From: JASGCP01 sp965263285 | GTDB lineage: Bacteria > Bacteroidota > Bacteroidia > Chitinophagales > Chitinophagaceae | Length of the DNA stretch: 64,000 nucleotides | Assembly (NCBI GenBank): GCA_965263285.1 | Contig: CBDHHD010000016.1 | Span: 1,116,001-1,180,000 of the forward strand | Direction: 5' to 3' | In this document: in pieces, positions 52,797 to 61,366 of the stretch | Numbering within the stretch: the first letter of the stretch is position 1 | How the letters are laid out: each line of letters starts with the position of its first letter | Made by a program: the position numbers and the translations under genes | Notes under the pieces: model-generated | Told to the model about the DNA's origin: nothing | The model's input: the letters and a program-made list of their open reading frames with translations, nothing else | Database searches by the model: none

Positions 52797-54285
52797 AGAG
52801 ATAACAGAACTTCGTAAGTCGGGCAAGATAAAAGAAGCCTTAGAATTAGCTAAAACTGAATTAGAAGCAGATCCAAATAATATTTGGTGTAAACGAAATA
52901 TTAGCTGGGTGTATTATGATTATTTGAAGCAAAATAGCTCATTAGAACATTTTGATGCATTTATGCAATGGATCAACGAGATAAAGAATCTCGAGTTGCC
53001 TGTAGATGAAAAGATGATATTGGACAAACTATCTTGGCAAATAGGTAAGATGGTATTTAGTATACTCGACAGTGATGAGGTAGATTTGCAAAAAGGATTG
53101 CATTTATTTGAGGTAATTAAGATATTTGATTTTCCAAAACCATCAGAAGGGTATAGTTTTATGTTTAAAGCATTTCATAAATTATTTAAAGAAACAGATA
53201 ATTATGTTGTGTTTGCCAATTGGTGGGATTTTAAAAATTTTATGTCTATCGATTTTGAAAAAGCGAAACTAACCGATGGTAAAGAAATAATGGCTATAGC
53301 AGAACAAGGCTATATTGCCTATGCAAAGCATTTACTGCCTAAACAAATAGAAGATGGTAGAACCTTATTTAATAAAGAACAAGTAGAAGCATTTTTACCT
53401 CTTTTGTCTAAGATAGTAGATAGTTGTCCACAATTTCAATATCCTGCTTATTATAATGCAAAGCTATTGTTGGCATTAGGTAATAAGCAAGATATACTTG
53501 GACCATTATTGTCTTTTGCTAAGAAAAAACAAAATGATTTTTGGGTATGGGAAATACTCGCTGAAGCGTTTCCCAATGATCAAGAAAAAGCATTTGCTTG
53601 TTATTGTAGGGGGCTATTGTGTAAATGCCCCGAGGAGATGTTGGTAAACCTAAGACAAAAAATGGCGAGAATATTAATTGCTAAACAACTATATAAAGAA
53701 GCTAAAACAGAGATAGATATATTGGTTGATGTACGAACAGACTATAAATTTAAAATACCTAACGAAATCATGCATTGGCAAAATACAGAATGGTATAAAA
53801 AAGCAACAGTATCTCAATCTAATATTGAATTTTATAAATCTCATGCGCATATAGCCGAAGCTATTTTGTTTAGCAATGTACAAGAAGAAATGGCTATTGT
53901 TGATTTTATTAATTCAGATAAAAAAATGCTTAACTTTATTATCTCTGAGAATAAATTTGGATTTTTTAAGTATGCGCGTTTTCTAAAAGAAATAAAAGTA
54001 GGAGATCTGTTGAAATTAAGATGTAAAGAGGGTACTAAAGGAGGAATTTATCAAATTTATACAGCGGTGAAAACGAATGATGAAACAGCAAAAAAACAAT
54101 TTGTAAAAGAAATATCAGGTGTTGTGAAAATAGAAATAGATAAACCATTTGGATTTATAGATAATGTTTTTATCCATCCTTCATTAATAAAGAAATACAA
54201 TCTTATTAATGGAATGCAATGGAAGGGACAAGCTATTAAATCATATAATCAGGGGAAAAAACAATGGGGTTGGAAATTATTATAA
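52786..54285 (+). CDS. TPR-like protein with C-terminal cold-shock/OB-like domain, helicase partner
   Basis: The chosen start at 52786 (MPTKEITELRKSGKIKEALE) overlaps the helicase stop by 11 bp. Residues 1-340 are helical repeats (LELAKTELEADPNNIWCKRN is TPR-like; LGPLLSFAKKKQNDFWVWEI later). Residues 345-499 are a beta-rich end: FFKYARFLKEIKVGDLLKLR looks like an OB strand set, and the last 55 residues (GVVKIEIDKPFGFIDNVFIH, PSLI, WKGQAIKSYN) resemble a cold-shock nucleic-acid-binding domain. The gene pairs with the helicase and probably acts with it on RNA or DNA. I know no assigned function. Confidence 0.7.
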   Translation: MPTKEITELRKSGKIKEALELAKTELEADPNNIWCKRNISWVYYDYLKQNSSLEHFDAFMQWINEIKNLELPVDEKMILDKLSWQIGKMVFSILDSDEVDLQKGLHLFEVIKIFDFPKPSEGYSFMFKAFHKLFKETDNYVVFANWWDFKNFMSIDFEKAKLTDGKEIMAIAEQGYIAYAKHLLPKQIEDGRTLFNKEQVEAFLPLLSKIVDSCPQFQYPAYYNAKLLLALGNKQDILGPLLSFAKKKQNDFWVWEILAEAFPNDQEKAFACYCRGLLCKCPEEMLVNLRQKMARILIAKQLYKEAKTEIDILVDVRTDYKFKIPNEIMHWQNTEWYKKATVSQSNIEFYKSHAHIAEAILFSNVQEEMAIVDFINSDKKMLNFIISENKFGFFKYARFLKEIKVGDLLKLRCKEGTKGGIYQIYTAVKTNDETAKKQFVKEISGVVKIEIDKPFGFIDNVFIHPSLIKKYNLINGMQWKGQAIKSYNQGKKQWGWKLL

Positions 54286-54363
54286 AAAATGGTACTTATT
54301 TAGATACGGTAGTTTTTTAAAGGTAGACTATTTACTAGGCGGTTATTATAATATCTCTTATTT

Positions 54364-55056
54364 CTACTTTTCATTTACAGAATGCTGTTGCTTTTTATGT
54401 GTATATAGGGTACCAAAACCCACTGCTGTTGCTTTCCCAATTCCTATACAATGAGGAAGTGATATGTTAGTGCTAAAACTTACATGAAAGCTTTTTAAAA
54501 GCACTTGTTTGTATTCTAATACTGTTTCGTTTTTAATATGGTTTATTTTAAGGACAATTTTTTTTTCAATATGAACACCTAATCCCTCGCAACAAGCAAG
54601 AATATGAGCAATGAGCAGTTTTTCTAAAAGATCTATCCTATCGGTTAAATTGGGTAATTCAACATATCGTTGGTAGTTGTTGCTATTTAATCCAAGCCAA
54701 TTGTTTATATGGTAATAAAAAACAGTATCCCATACTTGTATGAGAAAAGGTTTAATGGTTATTTTTTCTACTTCTATATGATAGGCTGTTGCTTGTAAAT
54801 AAATATCCTTTTCTTTATGCGTTATCATTTTCAATACTTCTTCAATACCTTCGTTATAAGCAGTAATAATAGGTTGTTGTCGCCTATTTAGTTTATATTG
54901 TACTAATGGATATTTGTAAACAATCGTATCATTGATATGATGATGTATAAGCAAATGATTATTTAAATTAGTCAATGCTGCTCTCAACATGCTAATGGTT
55001 ATATGGTTGTCTATAGGATTTTTTAAACGAAGGTACAAACAGTCTTTTTTTTGCAT
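54364..55056 (-). CDS. cas6: CRISPR-associated endoribonuclease Cas6
   Basis: Cas6 cuts precursor CRISPR RNA within each repeat. The N-terminal RRM region has KYPLVQYKLNRRQQPIITAY, the Bacteroidota Cas6 pattern 'YPLvQYK', and the C-terminal glycine-rich loop LPHCIGIGKATAVGFGTLYT binds the repeat stem. Length 230 is normal. The catalytic residues cannot be fixed without alignment; His-rich LLIHHHIND near residue 35 is a candidate. It lies 83 bp after the second Csm6-like gene, at the end of the type III-A operon, and 78 bp from the convergent TPR gene. Confidence 0.85.
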   Translation of the reverse strand: MQKKDCLYLRLKNPIDNHITISMLRAALTNLNNHLLIHHHINDTIVYKYPLVQYKLNRRQQPIITAYNEGIEEVLKMITHKEKDIYLQATAYHIEVEKITIKPFLIQVWDTVFYYHINNWLGLNSNNYQRYVELPNLTDRIDLLEKLLIAHILACCEGLGVHIEKKIVLKINHIKNETVLEYKQVLLKSFHVSFSTNISLPHCIGIGKATAVGFGTLYTHKKQQHSVNEK

Positions 55057-55139
55057 GAGCTATATTGACAATGAAAAATAAAAATAACTTTTATCTATAT
55101 GAGCAAAAATAATTTATTTTTTGATGTGCGTAACTATCA

Positions 55140-56474
55140 TTAAGATATTTTCATTTCTCTATTCATGTCATCAACTACTTGCTTTATTAATATATGAAAT
55201 ATATCTTCTTTTTTTTCTTGTAATCCAAGTATTTTTTTTGTTGCATTAAAAAAAAGCTGATTAATAGGATGCTCCATCTCTTCTTTATCAATATGTAGTT
55301 TAGTATTGTCATGTGAAGTTCTATTTCGTAAATCATATAAACGAAGTCGCAAATCAATATTAGTTGTTGCAGTATAATAATGGCTATTGCTTATGGCTAT
55401 ATGAAACTGTTTCTGCTCTTCTGATATGGGTTTATAGGGATAGTTAATTACTGCATTTATTTGTTTTGTTACATTTTCTTTTTGATTAGAAAGTTTAAAT
55501 TGTTTAATCATGAATTCCAAATATTGCTCTATAAAAATGCAATAGTGTAAAATGGCATAGTTGTATTCTCCTTCTATATGGTAAAACCAAGCTTTATGAA
55601 ATACTAAGGCAAGCTGTTGATAATTATTTATATCATCTATAAACATTTTATTAGATGGAGCATAGTCGCTTGGAGACAAGATTAATAAATTCTGTCTGTT
55701 TTTATCAGCGAACTTTTTTATATTTATATTAAAAAGTGCTTCAATGGCACTTAATTGTTTTCTACGCATGCTGTTTTCTGGAAGTAGTTTTTGTGCTGCT
55801 TTAAAATTGCCTCCTTCTTCTAATAGGGTTCGTACTTGTATGAGGTTTAGTATTCTTCTAAATTCTTCATTGGGTATTTCTGTAGGCGTTGGATTGCCTT
55901 GTTCTACAGCAAAGTATTGATACTTTTCTTTTTTTAAAATAAATTCAACAGCTAATTTCATGGCTGTTTTCATTTGTGGTGTTCCGCCACTATCACAAAA
56001 AATATAATGGCTATGTGCCTCGTTAACAGTGGAGATTTCTTTTATCTTTTCTGTAAAAAACTGCAATAGCTTTTCATTGTCCGTTGGTTTCCCTTGATAA
56101 GTTAATATTTGTATTTGATTGTCTGTGAAATGGTAGTAGTCTTTTAGTAGATTTGTAATAATCTTTGCCTCATGAATAGTGTCTTGATCATTGCGTTCGC
56201 CTTTTAATGTATTGGTTTCAACAAGTATAACTTTATCAATAGCATATTGAGAAGTTAAAAACACATCTATAATTTGCAATGTTAAGTGAGGATGACAAAT
56301 AGAATAGTTGTCTTTGATCGACTTAGTAAAGTTTTTAAAAGATGAAAAATCTATCTCAATATTAAGTTGTTTATTTATTTCAATTTGTTGCTCTTTTTTA
56401 GACTTTAAATTAATATAATTATCATTAAAAAATGCAATATTTCTATTTCCCATATTACTTACAAGTATATTCAT
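55140..56474 (-). CDS. csm6: Csm6-like CARF-HEPN ribonuclease (second of two)
   Basis: The N-terminal CARF domain (about residues 1-200) has the ligand-binding stretch YIFCDSGGTPQMKTAMKLAV, followed by a linker and a C-terminal HEPN domain with the RX4H motif RNRTSH (Arg383 to His388) within LRLYDLRNRTSHDNTK. Such proteins become non-specific ribonucleases when cyclic oligoadenylate made by Cas10 binds the CARF domain. At 444 residues it is typical of Csm6. It starts inside the preceding csm6-like stop (ATGA overlap, 56471-56474), so both are translated from one message. It and its neighbour share architecture but little identity. Confidence 0.85.
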   Translation of the reverse strand: MNILVSNMGNRNIAFFNDNYINLKSKKEQQIEINKQLNIEIDFSSFKNFTKSIKDNYSICHPHLTLQIIDVFLTSQYAIDKVILVETNTLKGERNDQDTIHEAKIITNLLKDYYHFTDNQIQILTYQGKPTDNEKLLQFFTEKIKEISTVNEAHSHYIFCDSGGTPQMKTAMKLAVEFILKKEKYQYFAVEQGNPTPTEIPNEEFRRILNLIQVRTLLEEGGNFKAAQKLLPENSMRRKQLSAIEALFNINIKKFADKNRQNLLILSPSDYAPSNKMFIDDINNYQQLALVFHKAWFYHIEGEYNYAILHYCIFIEQYLEFMIKQFKLSNQKENVTKQINAVINYPYKPISEEQKQFHIAISNSHYYTATTNIDLRLRLYDLRNRTSHDNTKLHIDKEEMEHPINQLFFNATKKILGLQEKKEDIFHILIKQVVDDMNREMKIS

Positions 56475-57856
56475 AGTATTTTTCTATATTCACTAATTAA
56501 AATATTAAATATATTTTCCTTCTTTTCTGTATCGTTTAAAAATGTATGACATGTATTAAATATACACTCTTGTGATGTAAAATCTTCTTCCGATATGCTT
56601 TTAGCAGTATGGCAGAACTTATTTCGTAATTTGCTAATGGATTGATCGCTGTTTATATTACTCAATATATTTGAAAAAAATGTTTTAACTTCTGTATTTT
56701 CTAAACAACTACTTACAATATAACATTTAGAGGGGAGATTTGGTTTTTTTAATGTTAGTTTATCTGGAGGATTGATTAAACAATCGTTTGTTTTTTTAAG
56801 TTCATTTAAACGATTGCTCCAACCATCCTCATACTTCCCCTCTACAGCGTTTTCATTGAATTGTAACTTGTTAATTAAAAAATAATTTACAAGTACTTCA
56901 ATAGTAATATGATAATACATCACTGCAAAGTTGTAGTTCTTCTTATTTTTATAAAATGCTGCAATATCTAATAGTACACAAAAGTTAAAATATTCATCTT
57001 TATTAATATCCCATTTAGGTTCACCATAGTATGCTTTTTCTATAATTTCTTTTGGAATTATATTGCGTATTTTTTGCTTTACATTAGGTAAAACATTAAA
57101 AGCATTTTGTATATCATATTTGAATAAATGAGCTACAAATTTAAGAAAGTCCTTGAATTCATTTTCATCAGATAAAATATTAAAAGCATCTTCTATATGC
57201 CCCTTTTCTAATAATTTATCTGTCTGCTCTTGGTTTATAATGTCTCTATATCCTTGATTGGTTTGAACAGTAATATCAGCCTTGTTATTTGGTACGGTCA
57301 AAAATATGGGGTTGTCAAATAAAAATTCTACCTGTAACTTTAAAGATACTTTATAAGCAGGCAAACCTCCTTGAAGAAGCATAACGATTCTATCTTCATG
57401 TGATAGATTAAGCTTTTTTAATTTACCAGAAAATGATTTCATTATATCATCTTCATCAGTTGGTTGAGCTCCTATTGTAATTATTTCTACTGATATGGTA
57501 CTAAAACAAGGATCCTCAGCAAATAATTTTTTAATAATCTCACCAGAATATATGGTATCACTTGAATTATATTCTTTTTTATCATCTTTAATAATATAAG
57601 AATTGCTACAAAATAAATATAGCTTATCAAATTGAGTAGGTTTATCAGTATAAGGCTCTAAAAAATCTTGACTATTTTTTTGATTCCATTTGTCTTTTAT
57701 AAGACGACTAATAATCTCTTCTCTTATTTTTGTTTTTTCGGTGTCAAAATTATCTAAAATTTTTTTTGTAATATCCCTATAATTTTGATTATCAATATTT
57801 TTATCATCATACTTTATATTGCTATTCCCTACGCAAGCCATAATAATATTACTCAT
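56471..57856 (-). CDS. csm6: Csm6-like CARF-HEPN ribonuclease (first of two)
   Basis: A 461-residue protein with N-terminal CARF domain: MSNIIMACVGNSNIKYDD starts the Rossmann-like fold, and IVMLLQGGLPAYKVSLKLQ holds the 'GG-P----LKL' ligand motif near residue 165. The C-terminal HEPN domain carries RX4H in RNKFCH (Arg411 to His416). It lies 35 bp after csm5 and overlaps the second Csm6-like gene by 4 bp. Two dissimilar CARF-HEPN proteins may respond to different ring sizes of cyclic oligoadenylate or form a heterodimer. Confidence 0.85.
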   Translation of the reverse strand: MSNIIMACVGNSNIKYDDKNIDNQNYRDITKKILDNFDTEKTKIREEIISRLIKDKWNQKNSQDFLEPYTDKPTQFDKLYLFCSNSYIIKDDKKEYNSSDTIYSGEIIKKLFAEDPCFSTISVEIITIGAQPTDEDDIMKSFSGKLKKLNLSHEDRIVMLLQGGLPAYKVSLKLQVEFLFDNPIFLTVPNNKADITVQTNQGYRDIINQEQTDKLLEKGHIEDAFNILSDENEFKDFLKFVAHLFKYDIQNAFNVLPNVKQKIRNIIPKEIIEKAYYGEPKWDINKDEYFNFCVLLDIAAFYKNKKNYNFAVMYYHITIEVLVNYFLINKLQFNENAVEGKYEDGWSNRLNELKKTNDCLINPPDKLTLKKPNLPSKCYIVSSCLENTEVKTFFSNILSNINSDQSISKLRNKFCHTAKSISEEDFTSQECIFNTCHTFLNDTEKKENIFNILISEYRKIL

Positions 57857-57891
57857 TGTGTATTATTTAATTTAAAAAACAAAAAGCATGT

Positions 57892-59052
57892 TTATGTGCC
57901 CACCTCCAACTTTACAAAACCCAATGGGTACCCTTCTAGCGTCATGCGAATACTTTTAGGAAATGGAAACTCGTTATTCCCAATAGGGCGACCCCTAGCA
58001 AGACTTTTATATAAATCATTCCTATCATTTTCAGGTAATGCTCCTTGCCACCCTCCCGTAACAAAATCATAGCCTCCCCCCCAACCTACACGAAGAATAC
58101 AAGTGGTAGAAGGTAATGAATTTATTTCTGTTATATATGAATCAAATTTATTTAAATATTCTTTATTTGTACTATCATCTTCAAAGCCTATTTTATCAAA
58201 ATGGCCTTCAATAGTCTTTTTTGTCCCCATATTAATCTTACTAAATATATTCTTTATAGAATCAATTACTGACAATTTTGTTTCTTGTACAGACTGTAAA
58301 ATTTGTCTTTGAATGTTATTTTGCTTGTCCTTAAAGCATGTTTCTTTATCATTTATCCTGCAAGTTGCAGTAGTGCCTGGCTTTATAACTTCTATTAAAT
58401 TAGTTAAACTACCGTTACGGCTTGTTTTCTTTGCCCAAGTAGGCTCTTTAGGGGTTCCATGTAATGTAAAGCCCTTTATTTCTTGTATTTCGGTATCACC
58501 TTCATTAAACATACTATCCCCTACTTGTAAAAAACGAAGAATGGTATTATCGTTATCTTCATTAATCTTACCAAAGTATTTTTCTATTAATTTGTTGTCT
58601 TTGTATTTTCTTTTATTGGTTTCATAAATATCGTCAATAGATATGTTCGTTGCCTGTGCTCCTAACAATGCACTTACCATGGCACCTTTTAACGAGGAGC
58701 CTGGAATATAGGGTTTACCACCACCTGTGTATATTTGCTCTCGTATAGAACCTTTATTAACTTCGATATCAGCTCCCTGTTGTATATCAATTATTTTTTT
58801 TGCAACGCATTGTTTATCTCGAATACCACATCGTTGTAATAAATTGTTTACGCCATATCCTCTTGATATATCAGCGACCCAAGTCCCCATTTCTCTTTGT
58901 CTATCCTTTGCCGGAATTTGGTTAAGTAGCTTTTCATCATCTATAATAATAATCTTATTCCCCTCTGTATTAAATACATATTCGGGTTTAGCGTATTCTC
59001 TGCCTGTTCCTATATGTACGGGTGTGAGTACCGTTAATTTAATTGTTGGCAT
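57892..59052 (-). CDS. csm5: Type III-A RAMP protein Csm5
   Basis: Csm5 caps the 3' end of the crRNA in the Csm complex. It begins MPTIKLTVLTPVHIGTGREY, the typical RAMP start with the G-rich turn, has the Csm5 motif PYIPGSSLKGAMVSALLGAQ near residue 135 and WGGGYDFVTGGWQGALP and SIRMTLEGYPLGFVKLEV at the end. Its 386 residues fit. The start overlaps the end of csm4 by 14 bp. csm6 follows after 35 bp. Confidence 0.93.
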   Translation of the reverse strand: MPTIKLTVLTPVHIGTGREYAKPEYVFNTEGNKIIIIDDEKLLNQIPAKDRQREMGTWVADISRGYGVNNLLQRCGIRDKQCVAKKIIDIQQGADIEVNKGSIREQIYTGGGKPYIPGSSLKGAMVSALLGAQATNISIDDIYETNKRKYKDNKLIEKYFGKINEDNDNTILRFLQVGDSMFNEGDTEIQEIKGFTLHGTPKEPTWAKKTSRNGSLTNLIEVIKPGTTATCRINDKETCFKDKQNNIQRQILQSVQETKLSVIDSIKNIFSKINMGTKKTIEGHFDKIGFEDDSTNKEYLNKFDSYITEINSLPSTTCILRVGWGGGYDFVTGGWQGALPENDRNDLYKSLARGRPIGNNEFPFPKSIRMTLEGYPLGFVKLEVGT

Positions 59053-60046
59053 GGTGTTGTTCTTTAGGTGTTTTTACAGGAATAAAAATAGAACGGCCTT
59101 CTCTATAAATAGGATGTGATACTCCTTCGGGTTTTAAATCAACACAATCGCCTTTGAGTGGGGTAGTATTAAAAATAGATCCTTCGGCAAAGCTAAAGAT
59201 TGTTTTTTTACGCCAGTTCATTTTTGTTGCATCTTCGGGAGAGGCAATATAACCACCTCTTTTAAGAAGATTATATGATAAAAGCTCATCTTTCTTTAAG
59301 TTTTCTATTTCTGTTGTTGCAGGTATGTAAAGCGATAAATTGAGTTGCGCATTGGCATCAGCTATGTTTGCAATTTGAAATTCGTTTTCATCTTTTTTAT
59401 ATGAGAATTTACCATTACCTACGGTTCTATATGCGCCTAAGCCATTATCTGCTAAAAGAGATAAAGCGCTATTAAATAAAGCTTCGTATTCTTTATTTTG
59501 CCATTGTACTAAGAAATATAAACCCGCTTCTTTATTAAACCTAAGCCGTACAGTAACATAAAGCAAATCTTTTTGCTTGTTAATACCTGTTTGATGTACT
59601 ACATCTTCTTCTTTATAAATGGTTATTTCTTTTTCTTGCTCTTGATGAAATAAAAACCTGCCTGTTTTGTCGTAATATTTATGGGTTCTATCATTTAATT
59701 CCCCTCCTTGTATGATGGTAAAGAAAGATTCTTTTTCTATGAATGCAATTTTTTTTAGTTGTTTGTTTTTTTTAGTTTCGTTATTATTATCATTTGCATT
59801 AATAGGTAATTTAAAATAAGGTTTGGGAAAGAATAGGCTATGATGATAATAAGGGAATGCCGAGCTTATTAGAAAAGAATCTAAGAAATCTTTAGCTTGA
59901 TCAGTTGCCAAGCCTACTTGAAAAGCATTTACAAGTAAAGCAGATTTTAAAGTATCAGAATGAATAAATAGCTCTATGTCGGCATAGTCGGTACCTGTTT
60001 TGCTCAATAGCAAGGGTTCAGTAAATGTTAAGCGATAGCAGTGCAT
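59039..60046 (-). CDS. csm4: Type III-A RAMP protein Csm4
   Basis: Csm4 binds the 5' handle of the crRNA and docks Cas10. The N-terminus YRLTFTEPLLLSKTGTDYAD and IELFIHSDTLKSALLVNAFQ is the Csm4 pattern, followed by FPKPYFKLPINA, and the late glycine-rich loop ADNGLGAYRTVGNGKFSYK. Its 335 residues are normal. It follows csm3 by 26 bp and overlaps csm5 by 14 bp. Confidence 0.92.
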   Translation of the reverse strand: MHCYRLTFTEPLLLSKTGTDYADIELFIHSDTLKSALLVNAFQVGLATDQAKDFLDSFLISSAFPYYHHSLFFPKPYFKLPINANDNNNETKKNKQLKKIAFIEKESFFTIIQGGELNDRTHKYYDKTGRFLFHQEQEKEITIYKEEDVVHQTGINKQKDLLYVTVRLRFNKEAGLYFLVQWQNKEYEALFNSALSLLADNGLGAYRTVGNGKFSYKKDENEFQIANIADANAQLNLSLYIPATTEIENLKKDELLSYNLLKRGGYIASPEDATKMNWRKKTIFSFAEGSIFNTTPLKGDCVDLKPEGVSHPIYREGRSIFIPVKTPKEQHHANN

Positions 60047-60072
60047 ATCAAATAATTGATTGGATAGTTTGT

Positions 60073-60816
60073 TTAATGATTTGAGAATTTTTGTATGGCT
60101 GTAGCATAACTACCTTTTAAACATGTTGCTTCTGTTATTTTGTTGCTATAATAGTCATTATTTTTTTCGTATATTTTTTGTATTTCAAAGTCTACTTGTC
60201 CATTGCCACGAGAGCCTCCACCTCCTAAATAGTCATCTTGTATGAGTTCTAAACTTGTAAATATTCCATCCATTAGTGTTGATTCGTCTTCCCCATTAAA
60301 TATATTTACAATAAATTGAAATTGAAATTCGGCACCTGCAGGCACTCGTTCTATAAAACGAGGCATTGCTCTGGCAGTTACACGACAAATAGTAACTTCT
60401 GCTTTAACCTCTGCAAAGGGAGTATCACAGTTCTTGAATTTACTCTCATCTTCTGCATGAAGCAAAATGGCATCTCGTACAATAAGCCGAGAAGGATGTT
60501 GCTTATCTTTATTATCTTTATCATTTATTGAAATGCCAAATATCTTAGAAGATAAATGATCTGGGTCATCTGACGATCCAGCTTGTATATTGTTGTTGTC
60601 TACTGCTTTTCCTGCCTCCCCTCTTTTTTGTTCTAATAAACTCCTCATTTTTCCCTTTAGAGAACTACCCGGTATATAAGGCTGGTTATTTAATGGATTT
60701 CTAATTACAATACTATCTATACCACCAATTGACATGGTAGAACTACTACCACCAATTCGGATACCTGTTTTAATGTGTATAATGCCTTCTATAAATATCT
60801 TTTTTTCTAATGTCAT
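60073..60816 (-). CDS. csm3: Type III-A backbone RAMP protein Csm3
   Basis: Csm3 forms the helical backbone on the crRNA and cuts target RNA every six nucleotides. The key acidic residue is Asp34 in SIGGIDSIVIRNPLNNQPYI, followed by PGSSLKGKMRSLLEQ. AEVKAEVTICRVTARAMPR and LGGGGSRGNGQVDFEI are further family motifs. The cleavage Asp is intact, so target RNA slicing should work. Its 247 residues are slightly longer than usual. It lies 38 bp after csm2. Confidence 0.94.
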   Translation of the reverse strand: MTLEKKIFIEGIIHIKTGIRIGGSSSTMSIGGIDSIVIRNPLNNQPYIPGSSLKGKMRSLLEQKRGEAGKAVDNNNIQAGSSDDPDHLSSKIFGISINDKDNKDKQHPSRLIVRDAILLHAEDESKFKNCDTPFAEVKAEVTICRVTARAMPRFIERVPAGAEFQFQFIVNIFNGEDESTLMDGIFTSLELIQDDYLGGGGSRGNGQVDFEIQKIYEKNNDYYSNKITEATCLKGSYATAIQKFSNH

Positions 60817-60854
60817 ATAAAATGTGTTTGTTATGTTTTAAAAATAGTTGATGA

Positions 60855-61355
60855 TTATTTTTTATCATGTGCTTTGTGGTATGCTAATAATGCTTCTACA
60901 AAGTCTACAAAGTTATTAAAATTTGTATTAAATTTTTCATCTGATGCATTTATGACCAATTCTAATGCTTCATCTAATTTATCTTTAAAATCTTTTGGGA
61001 AACCAGTTGTTTTTGTCTTTTTTTGTGCATACGCTATTTTAGGTTTCAATAAAATAATTCTATTTTTTTTCTTTTGATTATCTTTTTCTGGAATTTGTTG
61101 AATGCTTCTAATTTCACCAAAAATATTTCTAAATTGTGAAGTAGAAAGATATTCTTGTCTTCTTGTATTATTAGAAGGGTCATATTCTACTAATCTTTTA
61201 GCAAAATCTTCTATCCACCCTACGGCTTCATTATCTAATCCTTTTGTTATCCATGTTCCTTTAAAATTGGGATAATTGGGTACTGCTCTATCATTTCTAT
61301 TATTGTTATTTGTCGTATTTTGTTGATGCCTATGTGGCTGGTTATAAGGTGACAT
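60855..61355 (-). CDS. csm2: Type III-A small subunit Csm2
   Basis: Csm2 is the helical small subunit lining the target RNA. After a 35-residue Asn/Gln-rich tail, the conserved parts are RRQEYLSTSQFRNIFGEIRS, which matches the family 'lstSQiRkiygev' motif, and the basic helix RIILLKPKIAYAQKKTK. The C-terminal NFNNFVDFVEALLAYHKAHD ends the fold. Its 166 residues are somewhat long because of the tail. It lies 11 bp after cas10. Confidence 0.9.
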   Translation of the reverse strand: MSPYNQPHRHQQNTTNNNNRNDRAVPNYPNFKGTWITKGLDNEAVGWIEDFAKRLVEYDPSNNTRRQEYLSTSQFRNIFGEIRSIQQIPEKDNQKKKNRIILLKPKIAYAQKKTKTTGFPKDFKDKLDEALELVINASDEKFNTNFNNFVDFVEALLAYHKAHDKK

Positions 61356-61366
61356 ATATTTATTTT

